Under the pieces are notes generated by a model. It worked only from the letters and a program-made list of their open reading frames with translations, was not told the origin of the DNA and did no database searches. Of a stretch of 64,000 nucleotides of DNA, positions 43,516 through 53,296 are shown in pieces; within the stretch, counting starts at the first letter, position 1, and each line of letters opens with the position of its first letter. The DNA lies in contig NZ_FOBF01000025.1 of assembly GCF_900109355.1 (NCBI RefSeq), positions 62,001 through 126,000 on the forward strand. Direction: 5' to 3'. The DNA is from Nonomuraea pusilla (GTDB lineage Bacteria > Actinomycetota > Actinomycetes > Streptosporangiales > Streptosporangiaceae). The translations under genes and the position numbers were made by a program.

Positions 43516-46500
43516 TCAGAAGATGATGTCGATGATGCCCAGGGCGTCGTCCAGGCCGCTCTGGTCGAACCAGCGGGTCACCCGGGCGCCGGCCTCGGCG
43601 ATCGTGCCGGTCCTGGTGTTCTCCGGTTCGATCTTCTCAGGTTTGAAGATCTGCTTCTCGGCCTGGCCGGAGCCGCCGGGACGCGGCAGGTTGGGCGGCG
43701 GCGGCCCGTCCGGGTACATCTTGCCGTCGCGGTAGACGGTGAAGGACCTGGTCTGCTGGACGGAGCCGTCGTTGCGGTAGACGTGGTTCGGTCTCGGCTG
43801 CGCCGGCTGCCTGCTGACCTTCGGCGGCGACTGACGCTGCGTCGCGCGGTGGCTGGTGGGCCGCGCCGCGGGACGCGGCCGGGCCCGCTGGGTGCCGCTG
43901 GGCAGCCGCCCGGCCCGCCTGCTGCGCGCCCTGGCGGCGGCCGCCGCGCGCCGCCTGGCCGCCGCCTCCGCGGCCTTCCTCCTGGCCTCCCTTCTCGCCG
44001 CCGCCGCGGCTCGGCGTCTCGCGGCGGCCTGCGCCGCCTTCCTGGCCTTCTCGGCGGCGCGTTTCCTGGCGGCGGCGAGCGCCCGGCGCCGCGCGGCCGC
44101 CGCGGCCCGCTTCCTCGCGGCCTCGGCCGCCTTCTTCCTGGCCAGCGCGGCGGCTCGGCGTCTCGCGGCGGCGATGGCGGCGCGCCTGGCGGCGGCCCGC
44201 GCGGCGGCGAGCGCCGCCCGCCTGGCCGCCGCGGCGGCGAGCCTGCGCGCGATGATCTGCGCGGCGATCCTGGCGGCGATGCCGACGGCGATCCAGAACA
44301 GCTGCCCGTCGGGGTCGCTCATGGAGACGGGGCTGTTGTTGGCGTAGGCGTAGGCGTTGAGCTGCTGCGGGTCCTCCTCGTCGATGACGGGGTCGACCGA
44401 CAGGAAGCGGCCGTTCTTCGGGTCGTACTCGCGGGCCCCGAGGTGGACGAGCCCGGTGGTCGGGTCGTGGGTGCCGCCGACGAACCCGCGCTGCCCCGGC
44501 CACCACGGCGGCGGCGAGCCGCGCTCCTCGCCGAACGGGGTGGTCCTGCGTACCGCGAGGTCGCCGGTGGAGGCGTTGACGGCGGCCTGCGCGGTGCCCT
44601 GATGGTCGTTGGCGAGGAAGTACACGGAGTTGTCGGGGGTCCTGACAGCGACGGGCTGCCCGTTGATCGTGTAGTAGCGGGTCTGCTCGACGGCGTCCTT
44701 GGCGTAGTCGAGCCGCAGCTCCATGTCGTCGATGTAGAGGGTGGCGTCGGCCGGGGTCTTGCGCAGCAGCCGGTCGCCGTCGGCGTCGTAGACGAAGGAG
44801 GTGGTCCTCCCGCCTTCGGTCACCGATTCGAGGTTGCCTTCGGCGTCCCAGACCAGGGCCTGGTCGGACGTGCCGACCTTGCGCCTGGTGGTGTTGCCCG
44901 CCTCGTCGTACTCGAACAGGTCGGAGCCGACGCTCTGCAGGGCGTGCGGCTGCTTGCCGCCCGCCGCCGGGTAGGTGAAGGTGCGGACGCTCTCCGACGC
45001 CCCGCCCCAGGCGTGCTTGGTCTCCTTCGTCCGGTTGCCGGTGGCGTCGTAGGCGTAGCTGACGGCGTACGGGGCGGGGCCGCCGATGACGTCGGACTGC
45101 GGCGAGCCGGCGGCGCAGTCGTCGGTGGCGGTCCAGGCGGAGGTCAGGCGGCGCAGGTGGTCGTAGGTGAAGCACTGCGTGTCCCGGCCGCCCGCCTGGT
45201 CGGCGATCTTCGTGATGTTGCCGGTGGGGTCGTAGGAGTAGTTCAGGTCGAGGTCGGGCGAGGCGACGCCGTCACGGTCGACTCGCATGCGGGTCAGGCG
45301 GCGGGTCCCCTCGTCGTGGGTGTAGGTGAGCCAGGTCTTCCTGCCGCCGGTGCTCAGCTCGTGCTGGAGGGTCTCGCCGAGTTTGGAGTAGCGGGTGGCG
45401 GTCACGTACGACGACAGGCCGGTGACCTTGACCGGCTGGCTGAGCTCGTCGTACGAGTAGACGACCGACTCCTCGGCCAGCCCGCCCCCGGCGGGGAAGC
45501 TGACCGACTGGACCTGGTCGTCGAGCGTGTAGCGGGTGTTGAGCAGGTACGACCCGGCGAGCTTGCCCTCCCGTTCCGGGATGGTGACGGTCTGGCGCAG
45601 CGGCCGGTAGGCCGCGTCGATCGCGTTGATCTCCGCCTTGTACGCCTGCCCGCCGACGTAGCGGATGGAGGCGTTCATGTGGCCCTTGGCCAGCGCGTCG
45701 TACTTCCACTCGGCCAGCAGCGGGCCGGTGGCGGAGCCGTCGCGCAGCTCCTTCTTGCGTCCCAGCTCGTCGTAGACGTACCACAGCGTCCTGCCGCGGG
45801 CGTCGGTGGTGCTGACCACCTCGTCGGCGTCGTTGTACGTCGTCGTGACGACGCCCTTGTCGGGGTCCTCCGTCTTGATCTCGCGGCCGCGCAGGTCGTA
45901 GTGGTGGCGCCACACGTTGCCCGCGGGGTCGGTCACGGTGGACAGGCGGCCGGCGTGGTCGTAGGTGTACCTGGTGGACTCGTACTCGCCGGTCGGGGTG
46001 GCGCCCTTGTACTGGCGCAGCTCGATCAGCCGGTCCTCGGCGTCGCCGATGCGGGTGGTGGCGGTGCCGCCGGGCGGCGGCGTGATGTGCACCCGGTCGC
46101 CCTGCTCCTCGGCGGTGACGCGCCACTTCTCCGCGCCCTTGACCTTGAGGATCTGGGCGTTGACGTCGCCGGTGCCGTCGAAGGCCGACACGACCTGGGT
46201 GGGCACGTCGGCGTCGGACACGCCGAGCAGGTCGGTCGAGGGGGCGCCGGTGGCGAAGTAGCCGGTGTTGGACTTGGCGACCGCGCCGAGCGAGTTGTGG
46301 AAGGTGTCGGTGACGGTGCGCCCGTCGCGCAGCGCCGGGTCCTGCGTCTGGTCGTCCCTGGGCGCGGGCTCCTGGGTCTGCCGTTCGCGCGCCAGGCCGT
46401 CGTACAGCTCGTGGCTGGCGGTGTAGCCGCCGTCGGCGCGCAGCGTCCTGGTGGTCACGACGCTCGGGCCGTCGTTCCGTACGAGGTAGGAGTACTCGGT

Positions 46501-49500
46501 GCTGGGCGTCTGCCCGGCGGCCTTGCTGCGGTCGGCCTGCCAGACCTTGACGAGGCGGCCGAGCGCGTCGTGCTCCATGTCGACGCGGCGGTTGGCGGCG
46601 TCGATCTCGGCGACGGGCTCGCCCCAGGCCGGGTCGAGCAGGGTGCGCTCGACGTGGCCGAGCTGGTTGGTCTGGGTGATCTCGGTGACGGGCGCGCCCG
46701 AGGCCGGGGCGTAGACGGTCGTGGACGTGGTGCCGACGGAGTCGGTCTCGCTGGTCTCGCGGCCGTAGGCGTCGTAGGTGTGGGTGCTGCCGGTGATGGC
46801 GGCGCCGTCGGAGGAGACGACCTCCTGGACGGCGGTCACGTTCCCCTTGGTCGGGGCCTGGCCGTAGGGGCCGCCGTCGTACTGCACCCGCTCGTCGGAG
46901 ATGACGTCGCCGGCGGCGAGCGTCGCGGTGCAGGCGGAGGCGACCTTCTGCACCCTGCTGGCGTAGTCCAGCATCCAGGCGGTGGAGTTGCGGGCGTAGG
47001 TGTAGCGGGTGCACTGCTCGTCGTCGGTCCTGGCCAGGTCGCCCTTGTCCTCGACCTGGGTGAGCAGGCCGTAGGAGTCGTAGGCGCGTTCCTCGCCGGT
47101 GCGCCGCCAGGAGCCGCCCGCGAGCGCGGTGCGCGTCACCATCGACCTGGGCTGGACGACGTGCGCGGTCTTGGTGACGCCGCCCTGCGTGGACTCCGCG
47201 GTCTTGAGCGACCACGGCTCCTCGACGGTGGCGGTGGCGACGGGGCCGCCGTCGCCGTCGTAGAGGATCTCCTCGCGTTCGAAGCCGGCGAACTGGTCGT
47301 GGTCGTCGAGCTTGCCGCCTTCGGAGTCCACGACCTGGACGCTGCGCCTGGTGCCGTCGGCCAGCCGGTCGCCGTGCATGCCGCGGAAGTACCGGAACTC
47401 CGTCAGCGTCCGCGCGGCGTCCTGCCCGTCGCCCTGGCGGACGCGGACCCGGCCGAAGCCGCGCCACTCCGCCCAGGTGCGGTGCTCCGGCTTGACCAGG
47501 ATGTTGTCGGCGTAGTGCCAGGCGGCGCCGTCGAGGTACTCGTAGTCGGTGACCACCCACGGGGATCCGGCGACCCGGTCCACCTCGGCGACCTGCGCGA
47601 CCACGTACTTGTGGAACCAGTCGGTCACCTCCGGCTCGTCCGGCGGCGACCAGCGCTGCGGGAAGCAGCGGCGGGTGTTGCGGTCGGCGGCGGGCAGCTC
47701 GCCCGGCTTGCAGTCGGCGGGCGCGTAGGTGACGCGCAGCTCGCCGCCGGTGCCGTTGCCGACGCCCTGGACGCGCCACTTCACGAGCGGCGCGCGGCCC
47801 TCGTCGGCGTCGACCCTGTTGGGCAGCTGCACGCCGGCGAACGTCACCTTGGGCAGGCTGATGGTGCCGCCCACGTGGCCGGTCTGCTGCACCGACTCCA
47901 GCCAGAGCGACGGGCTGAGCCCGTCGCCGGTGGCGGGGAAGGAGTGGGTGAGCGTCCAGGAGTCGACCGCGCAGTACGTCTGGCCGCACCTGGTCTTGCC
48001 GGGGTCGAGGATCTGGGTGGTGACCTTTGCCAGGCGCTTGCGGGTGAAGAAGGTGGGGGTCAGCCGCTCGGTGCACTTGACGCCGGCGTCGCAGATCTGG
48101 TCGAACGGCACGTCCGGCCAGGAGGCCGCGTTCTCCTTGGTGAGCTGCGCGGGGTCGCAGGTGATCGCGCCGTTCGGGACGCAGCGCTCGGCGACGTCGA
48201 AGACGACGCGCGCGGCGGGCGACCTGGTCCACAGCTCGCCCTGCAGGTAGCCGTAGTCGATGCGGACCGGGTACGCGGCCCGCACGTACTCGGTGCCCAG
48301 CTCGGGCTTCATGGAGCGGCCGTAGTAGTTCTTCTCCTGCGCGTACCAGTAGGTGATGGCGTTGCCGTGGGTGTCGACGACGTGGTCGAGGTTCCACCGG
48401 TACGCCTGCTGGCACCAGGCGTTCGCGGCGGTGCTGGAGTAGCAGGGCTCGCCGCTGTTGTTGCCGAACACCGGGACGGTCTGCACCGACTTCGTCTCCG
48501 GCTTGCCGCTCGCCCAGCCGGGCAGGCGGTTCAGCCCGAAGGTGTACTGGGTGCCGTCGTCGGTGGTGATCCGCCAGTGCTCGCCGTCGTTGTCGCCGTT
48601 CGCGGCGCCGGTCAGGTGCTCGACCCTGGTGCCGTCGTCGCGCTTGGGCCGCCACTGCTTGGAGGTGGCGTCCTTGACCAGCTCGACCGCGGAGTCGCCG
48701 AGGGACAGGGTGGCGTTGTCCTGGTCCCAGCACAGGTCGCCGGTCTTCTTGCCGTCGATCATGCAGGACTTGTAGCGGCGTTCGACGTAGCCGCCGGGGT
48801 TCAGCTCGAAGCCCTCGCCGGCCCAGGACGGCTGGTTGTTGGTGGAGGCGGTGCGGCCGTCCACGCTCTGCGAGGAGTACGACAGGGACAGCGCGGGCTC
48901 GTCGCCGCCGAGCGCGGGCGGGGCGCGCAGCTCGTAGTCCCAGGTGAAGTCGCCCGACTGGGCGCCGACGCTCCAGCTCGCGACCGGCGCGAGCGAGGTG
49001 GCCGCGTGGTCGCCGGACTGGCCGGAGGGGGCGGCGGTCACCGCGTACAGGGCGGGCGCCTCCACGTCGGCGGTCAGGGTGCCGGCCTTGGGGTCGTTCG
49101 TCCCGGGCACGGGCTGGGGGCGCGGGCAGGACGCGGGGGCGGCGTCGAGGGCGCAGTCGGCGAGCTTGACCAGGCGCAGCCGGGCGCCGTAGTCGCCGCC
49201 GAAGGCGTACCGGAAGCCGGAGTAGTCGATCTGCAGGCGGGTCCTCGTGGCGGCCGTCTGGGCGGCACCCGGAGCGGTTCCGGACGCCTGGGTGTCCTGC
49301 TGGGCGGGGGTGACGCGCATGGCGAGGCCGAGCAGGCCGCTCTTCGCGGCGTCGAGCAGTTCGACGCGGACCGGGCCGGCCGCCGCGGCGCTCTTCTGCT
49401 CCTGCTTCCGGGGCGCGAGGCGCACGGGGAAGGCCTTGTCGGCCGCCGCCCCGGCCGCCGCGCTCAGCTCGGCCGTCCCCGGCTTGGGCCAGGTGACGGC

Positions 49501-49887
49501 GGGCGGCGCCGTCCACGCCTGCTTGCGGGCCGGGTCGGCCTGGGGCGGCAGCACGGGCACCTTCCCGCCCCGGACCGGCGTCTCCTTGCGCACCCCGGGC
49601 GCGGACCTCGGCGCGGCGCTCGCGGGCACGGCCTGCGCCAGCGGCACCACCACGAGGACGGACAGCACCGCGGCGATGCGGCGCGGCCAGGGCGACTCCT
49701 TCTTGGGCCGCAGGAAGCGGTTCCAGTGGGACGCGGACTCGTCGCCGGGCCCGTCCGGGGGGCCGCCGCGGTCGTCGTCGGGACACTCGTCGGGATGCTC
49801 GCCGGGGCGGCCGTCGGGGCGCTCGCCACGGCGCTGAAAACGATTCCAGCGGGATTCCGGCAGGTCTAACTCACTCGGCAGGTCCAT
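43516..49887 (-). CDS. Secreted RHS/YD-repeat protein with Ala/Arg-rich C-terminal region
   Basis: A 2123-residue protein. Residues 1-60 are a charged cytoplasmic leader with two similar motifs (SRWNRFQRR, SHWNRFLRPKK), then a signal segment (RIAAVLSVLVVVPLAQAVPASA). YD repeats fill the middle (YDALGRL-, YDHAGRLSTVTDP-, YEYDEAGN-type units). The RHS core ends in YFLANDHQGTAQA, GLVHLGAREYDPKNGRFLSVDP and NAYAYANNSPVSMSDPDG near residue 1860. The ~262-residue tip starts with ~110 residues almost entirely Ala, Arg and Lys, then a Pro-rich linker and an acidic end. RHS shells enclose and deliver toxic tips, but no known toxin domain or adjacent immunity gene is seen. It follows the LamG gene by 21 bp. 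Confidence 0.9.
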   Translation of the reverse strand: MDLPSELDLPESRWNRFQRRGERPDGRPGEHPDECPDDDRGGPPDGPGDESASHWNRFLRPKKESPWPRRIAAVLSVLVVVPLAQAVPASAAPRSAPGVRKETPVRGGKVPVLPPQADPARKQAWTAPPAVTWPKPGTAELSAAAGAAADKAFPVRLAPRKQEQKSAAAAGPVRVELLDAAKSGLLGLAMRVTPAQQDTQASGTAPGAAQTAATRTRLQIDYSGFRYAFGGDYGARLRLVKLADCALDAAPASCPRPQPVPGTNDPKAGTLTADVEAPALYAVTAAPSGQSGDHAATSLAPVASWSVGAQSGDFTWDYELRAPPALGGDEPALSLSYSSQSVDGRTASTNNQPSWAGEGFELNPGGYVERRYKSCMIDGKKTGDLCWDQDNATLSLGDSAVELVKDATSKQWRPKRDDGTRVEHLTGAANGDNDGEHWRITTDDGTQYTFGLNRLPGWASGKPETKSVQTVPVFGNNSGEPCYSSTAANAWCQQAYRWNLDHVVDTHGNAITYWYAQEKNYYGRSMKPELGTEYVRAAYPVRIDYGYLQGELWTRSPAARVVFDVAERCVPNGAITCDPAQLTKENAASWPDVPFDQICDAGVKCTERLTPTFFTRKRLAKVTTQILDPGKTRCGQTYCAVDSWTLTHSFPATGDGLSPSLWLESVQQTGHVGGTISLPKVTFAGVQLPNRVDADEGRAPLVKWRVQGVGNGTGGELRVTYAPADCKPGELPAADRNTRRCFPQRWSPPDEPEVTDWFHKYVVAQVAEVDRVAGSPWVVTDYEYLDGAAWHYADNILVKPEHRTWAEWRGFGRVRVRQGDGQDAARTLTEFRYFRGMHGDRLADGTRRSVQVVDSEGGKLDDHDQFAGFEREEILYDGDGGPVATATVEEPWSLKTAESTQGGVTKTAHVVQPRSMVTRTALAGGSWRRTGEERAYDSYGLLTQVEDKGDLARTDDEQCTRYTYARNSTAWMLDYASRVQKVASACTATLAAGDVISDERVQYDGGPYGQAPTKGNVTAVQEVVSSDGAAITGSTHTYDAYGRETSETDSVGTTSTTVYAPASGAPVTEITQTNQLGHVERTLLDPAWGEPVAEIDAANRRVDMEHDALGRLVKVWQADRSKAAGQTPSTEYSYLVRNDGPSVVTTRTLRADGGYTASHELYDGLARERQTQEPAPRDDQTQDPALRDGRTVTDTFHNSLGAVAKSNTGYFATGAPSTDLLGVSDADVPTQVVSAFDGTGDVNAQILKVKGAEKWRVTAEEQGDRVHITPPPGGTATTRIGDAEDRLIELRQYKGATPTGEYESTRYTYDHAGRLSTVTDPAGNVWRHHYDLRGREIKTEDPDKGVVTTTYNDADEVVSTTDARGRTLWYVYDELGRKKELRDGSATGPLLAEWKYDALAKGHMNASIRYVGGQAYKAEINAIDAAYRPLRQTVTIPEREGKLAGSYLLNTRYTLDDQVQSVSFPAGGGLAEESVVYSYDELSQPVKVTGLSSYVTATRYSKLGETLQHELSTGGRKTWLTYTHDEGTRRLTRMRVDRDGVASPDLDLNYSYDPTGNITKIADQAGGRDTQCFTYDHLRRLTSAWTATDDCAAGSPQSDVIGGPAPYAVSYAYDATGNRTKETKHAWGGASESVRTFTYPAAGGKQPHALQSVGSDLFEYDEAGNTTRRKVGTSDQALVWDAEGNLESVTEGGRTTSFVYDADGDRLLRKTPADATLYIDDMELRLDYAKDAVEQTRYYTINGQPVAVRTPDNSVYFLANDHQGTAQAAVNASTGDLAVRRTTPFGEERGSPPPWWPGQRGFVGGTHDPTTGLVHLGAREYDPKNGRFLSVDPVIDEEDPQQLNAYAYANNSPVSMSDPDGQLFWIAVGIAARIAAQIIARRLAAAAARRAALAAARAAARRAAIAAARRRAAALARKKAAEAARKRAAAAARRRALAAARKRAAEKARKAAQAAARRRAAAAARREARRKAAEAAARRRAAAAARARSRRAGRLPSGTQRARPRPAARPTSHRATQRQSPPKVSRQPAQPRPNHVYRNDGSVQQTRSFTVYRDGKMYPDGPPPPNLPRPGGSGQAEKQIFKPEKIEPENTRTGTIAEAGARVTRWFDQSGLDDALGIIDIIF

Positions 49888-49908
49888 GAACCTCTCCCAG
49901 GCGGGGGA

Positions 49909-52900
49909 TTACTGGGCGGCTAGCTGGGCTATCTGCTCGGCGCTCAGCACGCCGTCGTACACGCGGACGTCGTCCAGCGTCCCCGGCCAGTGGCCGGTGA
50001 GGACGCCCGCGGCCTTCGTCCGGCCCAGCTGCACCGGGCCGGTCGCGTTCCATGTGCTGACGTGGTCGGTGACGGTGGTGGCGGACAGCCGGCCGTTGAC
50101 GTAGACGCTGAGGCGGCCGGCCAGGGCGTCGTAGACGCCCGCGACATGGGTCCACTCCAGGGGGAACGGGACGGCGTCGGAACGGGTGCGCGCGAGCGTG
50201 GCCGCGTCGGTGTCGGCCGACGCCATGCCGAGCATCCAGCGCTGCTGCGCCTGGTCGTACCCGAGCTGGAACCCGGCGGCCCGCGAACCGGTCTGCGCGA
50301 CCGCGGCGGCGTCGCCGGAAGGCAGGTAGTCGAGCTGGGTCCAGGCGGTGACGGTGAACCCGGACCTGGTGTCCACGGCGGGCCCGCCGGTCTGCGCGTA
50401 CCCGGTGGCGCCGTCGAGGGCGAGCGCCCCGTCCAGCCAGCCCGCCGTCCACGCCGCGCCGCCGCCGAGCGTCGCCGCCGTGGCCCTGCCCGAGGAGTCG
50501 GCGGCGGTCGTCCCGGCGTCCTCGTCCAGCGTCCAGTGGCCGACCAGCGTGGCCGCGCTGTTGACGATGTCCGCCACGTCGGCGGCGACCAGGGCGCGGC
50601 CGTAGACGCGCACGTCGTCGACGTCGCCCGGCCACGGCTCCGCCGGCGCCCCCGCGAGCCTGCCGCGGCCCACCGTCAGCGCTCCCGCCGCCTCCCACGG
50701 CCGGGTGAAGGCGACGGACGACTCCAGCCTGCCGTTGACGTACAGCGTCAGCCGGGCGGCCGCCGTGTCGTACACGCCGGTCAGGTGCGTCCACTCGCCG
50801 AGCCTGGGCGCGGCGGCCGACAGCGCCCTGACCGTGGCCGCGCCGTCGGCGTCGGCGTCGGTCCTGGTGAACGCCCAGCGGTCGTCGGGCTTCGAGTACT
50901 GCAGGGCGAACCCGGCGACCCGGGAGCCCTCCTGCGTGACGGCCGTGGCCGTGGCCCCGTTGCCCGTCAGGCGGACCCAGGCCGCCACGGCGAAGTTGCG
51001 CGACGTGGACACCACCGGCCCCGACGTCTGCGCGCAGCCGTCGCCCGGCCGCAGCGCCATGCCGCTCCTGCCGGCCGTCCAGGCGGCGCCGCCGCACAGG
51101 GTGGCCGGGTGCGCGTCGGCGGCGTCGGCCGCCACCGTCCCCTGCCCCTCGTCGAACGGCCAGCGCCCGGCCGGTCCCGCGCCCGCGTTGACGTTGAACA
51201 GGTACGTCCGGATCGGCCCGAGCTGCCCGGCGCGGTCCTTGCTGCGGACCGCCAGCACGTTGGGGCCGTCGTGCACGGGGGTGAGCTGGATCGTGGCCGA
51301 GCCGTCCTGGCCCGCCGCGACCTGCGACCCCGGGGTGGTGTCGAGGCCGTAGACGTAGGCCGCCACGTCGGTGACGCCGTTCGGGGTGAAGGTGAACGCG
51401 CCCGCCAGGCCGACGCCGTCGTTCCAGGTGTTCTCCGCGTACCGCGGCGAGCTGACGCCCGGCTCCCTGCCCGGCGCGGTGGCGTCCACGGCGGCCTCGC
51501 ACCACGGGCTCCAGGCGCTGGTGGCCAGGCCGTCCTCGGCACGCACCCGCCAGCGCACCACGTCGCCGTCGGCGTACGCGCCCTGCGGGACCGTCGCGTA
51601 GAAGGCGGTGCCGGACGACTGCACGGCGGTGACCTGCTCGCCGAGCTTCACCCCGGCGGCGCTCCACCACTCGAAACGGCCCTTGACCGCGTTGTCGGCG
51701 TCCGTCAGCTTCGCCCACAGCTTCGGCGTGACCGTGCTGACGATCGGGCGGGCGTCACCGGAGGCGCAGGCGCCGCCCGGGTCGGACCAGGCGTCGGCCG
51801 CCGTGGGCGCCGCCGGCAGCGAGTTGTACTCGATGACCACGGTCGGGTTGTTCTTGAACTTCTTCCAGGCGTACTGGTCGGTCTCGCTCGTGGCCCGGAC
51901 GCCGACCGTCATCGTCGACCACTTCTTGGCCGCGGCGTCGGCGGCCCACGAGGTGACGTCGAACTCCACGCCGCCCGCAGGGCACGACGAGCCCCAGCCC
52001 TTGGCGACGTTCACCGTGGCGAGCTTCCTCGTCCAGGACGGCTGGTTGTTCCAGGTGGTGCTCTTGCTGATCGCGCCGGTGCCCCACACCTCGACCTGGC
52101 GGGCGCTGCAGGAGTACGACCACGTCTCGTAGGTGCGCAGCGTCGCCTTGATGATCTGCTTGCCGTGGATGGTCGAGCCGGTGTTCATCTGGAAGAACGA
52201 CCGGTTGGTCTGCGAGTTGACGTGGCCGGAGCGGGCCACGTCGCTCGAGTTCAGGTAGCTGCTGTTCGGATAGGTGCTCCAGACGGCCGTCCACGCGCCC
52301 CGCGCCGCAGAGAAGTAGGGGTCGAGGTAGACCGGGTAGCGCGTCCGCGGGTCCTCCAGCATCGCCCGGTCCGGGCGCAGCAGCAGCCGCGAGCCCGCCA
52401 GTTCGACGTCCATCGCGGCCTGGCGGGAGTCGGGCGCCCGCCCCTCCCGCAGCGCCGCCGCTCCCGCGCCGCCGGTGGAGTCCCACATGGTGGGCGTGGG
52501 CGCGGTGAAGATCGTGCCGCCCTCGGCGTCGACGGCCTCCAGGTTGCCCGCGGCGTCCGAGGTGAGCCTCAGCCCCTTGGCCGAGAGCGGGAAGGCCAGC
52601 TCCGTCAGGGCGGCGGCGCGGGCCGCCGCCCGTGACTTGACGACCAGGACGTGCGAGAAGCCGTCGACGTCCGCGGTGACCTGCAGGTCGACGCCCGGCA
52701 TGACCTCCGGGTAGGTGGCGGTGTCGCCGTCCAGCACGGGCTTGGGCAGGGTGCCCGGCCAGCCCAGCCGCAGTTCCTTGCCGCCGCGCGCCATGCGGGC
52801 GAGCGGTGCGGCGCCGCCGCCGGAGAAGGCCAGGCCGACCGCGGCGGCGACGGGCTCGACCGCGCCGTCGGGGCGCACCCGCAGCGTGGTGTCGACCGGC

Positions 52901-53211
52901 ACCCAGCGGCCGCCCTGCCGCACCCGGACGGGACGGACGTTCTGCTCCAGCGTGAAGGTGCCGTCGGGCTTGGCGAACACCTGCCGCGTCTCGCCGCGCA
53001 GCGCCTCGACCTCGACGGAGCGGCCGGTGCGGCGGGCGAGCGCCGCCGCGGCCTCCTCGGGCGAGGCGGCCGCGGCGCTCGCCCGCCGCGGCTCCGCGGG
53101 TTTCGCGGCGAGGGCGGCGGACGCCTCGGCCGTGGGGACGGCCGCCGCCGGGGGCGACGGCGTCAAGGTCAACGCCAGCGCCGCAGCCACTGATGCACGC
53201 ACTACCCGCAT
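49909..53211 (-). CDS. Secreted LamG/DNRLRE-domain surface protein
   Basis: About 1100 residues from ATG 53211 after GAGGA. Signal peptide RASVAAALALTLTPSPPAAA. The first third contains a VRVRQGGRWVPVDTTLRVRP segment usual before RHS genes, then a DNRLRE-type domain (YPNSSYLNSSDVARSGHVNS ... WNNQPSW) near residues 300-480. A fibronectin-like middle is followed by two LamG-type lectin domains (residues ~680-890 and ~895-1100), each with GRWPFDEGQGT- or GHWTLDEDAGT-like starts, EWTHV/LTGVYD and YVNGRLES-type strands, and VDDVRVYGRAL-type ends. It is co-transcribed with the RHS gene and likely forms the outer, sugar-binding partner of the secreted pair. Confidence 0.9.
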   Translation of the reverse strand: MRVVRASVAAALALTLTPSPPAAAVPTAEASAALAAKPAEPRRASAAAASPEEAAAALARRTGRSVEVEALRGETRQVFAKPDGTFTLEQNVRPVRVRQGGRWVPVDTTLRVRPDGAVEPVAAAVGLAFSGGGAAPLARMARGGKELRLGWPGTLPKPVLDGDTATYPEVMPGVDLQVTADVDGFSHVLVVKSRAAARAAALTELAFPLSAKGLRLTSDAAGNLEAVDAEGGTIFTAPTPTMWDSTGGAGAAALREGRAPDSRQAAMDVELAGSRLLLRPDRAMLEDPRTRYPVYLDPYFSAARGAWTAVWSTYPNSSYLNSSDVARSGHVNSQTNRSFFQMNTGSTIHGKQIIKATLRTYETWSYSCSARQVEVWGTGAISKSTTWNNQPSWTRKLATVNVAKGWGSSCPAGGVEFDVTSWAADAAAKKWSTMTVGVRATSETDQYAWKKFKNNPTVVIEYNSLPAAPTAADAWSDPGGACASGDARPIVSTVTPKLWAKLTDADNAVKGRFEWWSAAGVKLGEQVTAVQSSGTAFYATVPQGAYADGDVVRWRVRAEDGLATSAWSPWCEAAVDATAPGREPGVSSPRYAENTWNDGVGLAGAFTFTPNGVTDVAAYVYGLDTTPGSQVAAGQDGSATIQLTPVHDGPNVLAVRSKDRAGQLGPIRTYLFNVNAGAGPAGRWPFDEGQGTVAADAADAHPATLCGGAAWTAGRSGMALRPGDGCAQTSGPVVSTSRNFAVAAWVRLTGNGATATAVTQEGSRVAGFALQYSKPDDRWAFTRTDADADGAATVRALSAAAPRLGEWTHLTGVYDTAAARLTLYVNGRLESSVAFTRPWEAAGALTVGRGRLAGAPAEPWPGDVDDVRVYGRALVAADVADIVNSAATLVGHWTLDEDAGTTAADSSGRATAATLGGGAAWTAGWLDGALALDGATGYAQTGGPAVDTRSGFTVTAWTQLDYLPSGDAAAVAQTGSRAAGFQLGYDQAQQRWMLGMASADTDAATLARTRSDAVPFPLEWTHVAGVYDALAGRLSVYVNGRLSATTVTDHVSTWNATGPVQLGRTKAAGVLTGHWPGTLDDVRVYDGVLSAEQIAQLAAQ

Positions 53212-53296
53212 CGGTCCTCGCCCATGGTGAGCAGGGGTTACGCGCGGGCCGTGACTGCCCGGCGTCTCCACGATCTTCGGTTGTCGAGGGGATTGT

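Noticed and set aside
42952..49869. A 2305-codon open frame on the plus strand
   Set aside because: It is antisense to the RHS gene. Its Val/Gly/Arg-rich composition and the clear RHS motifs on the other strand show that it is a high-GC shadow.
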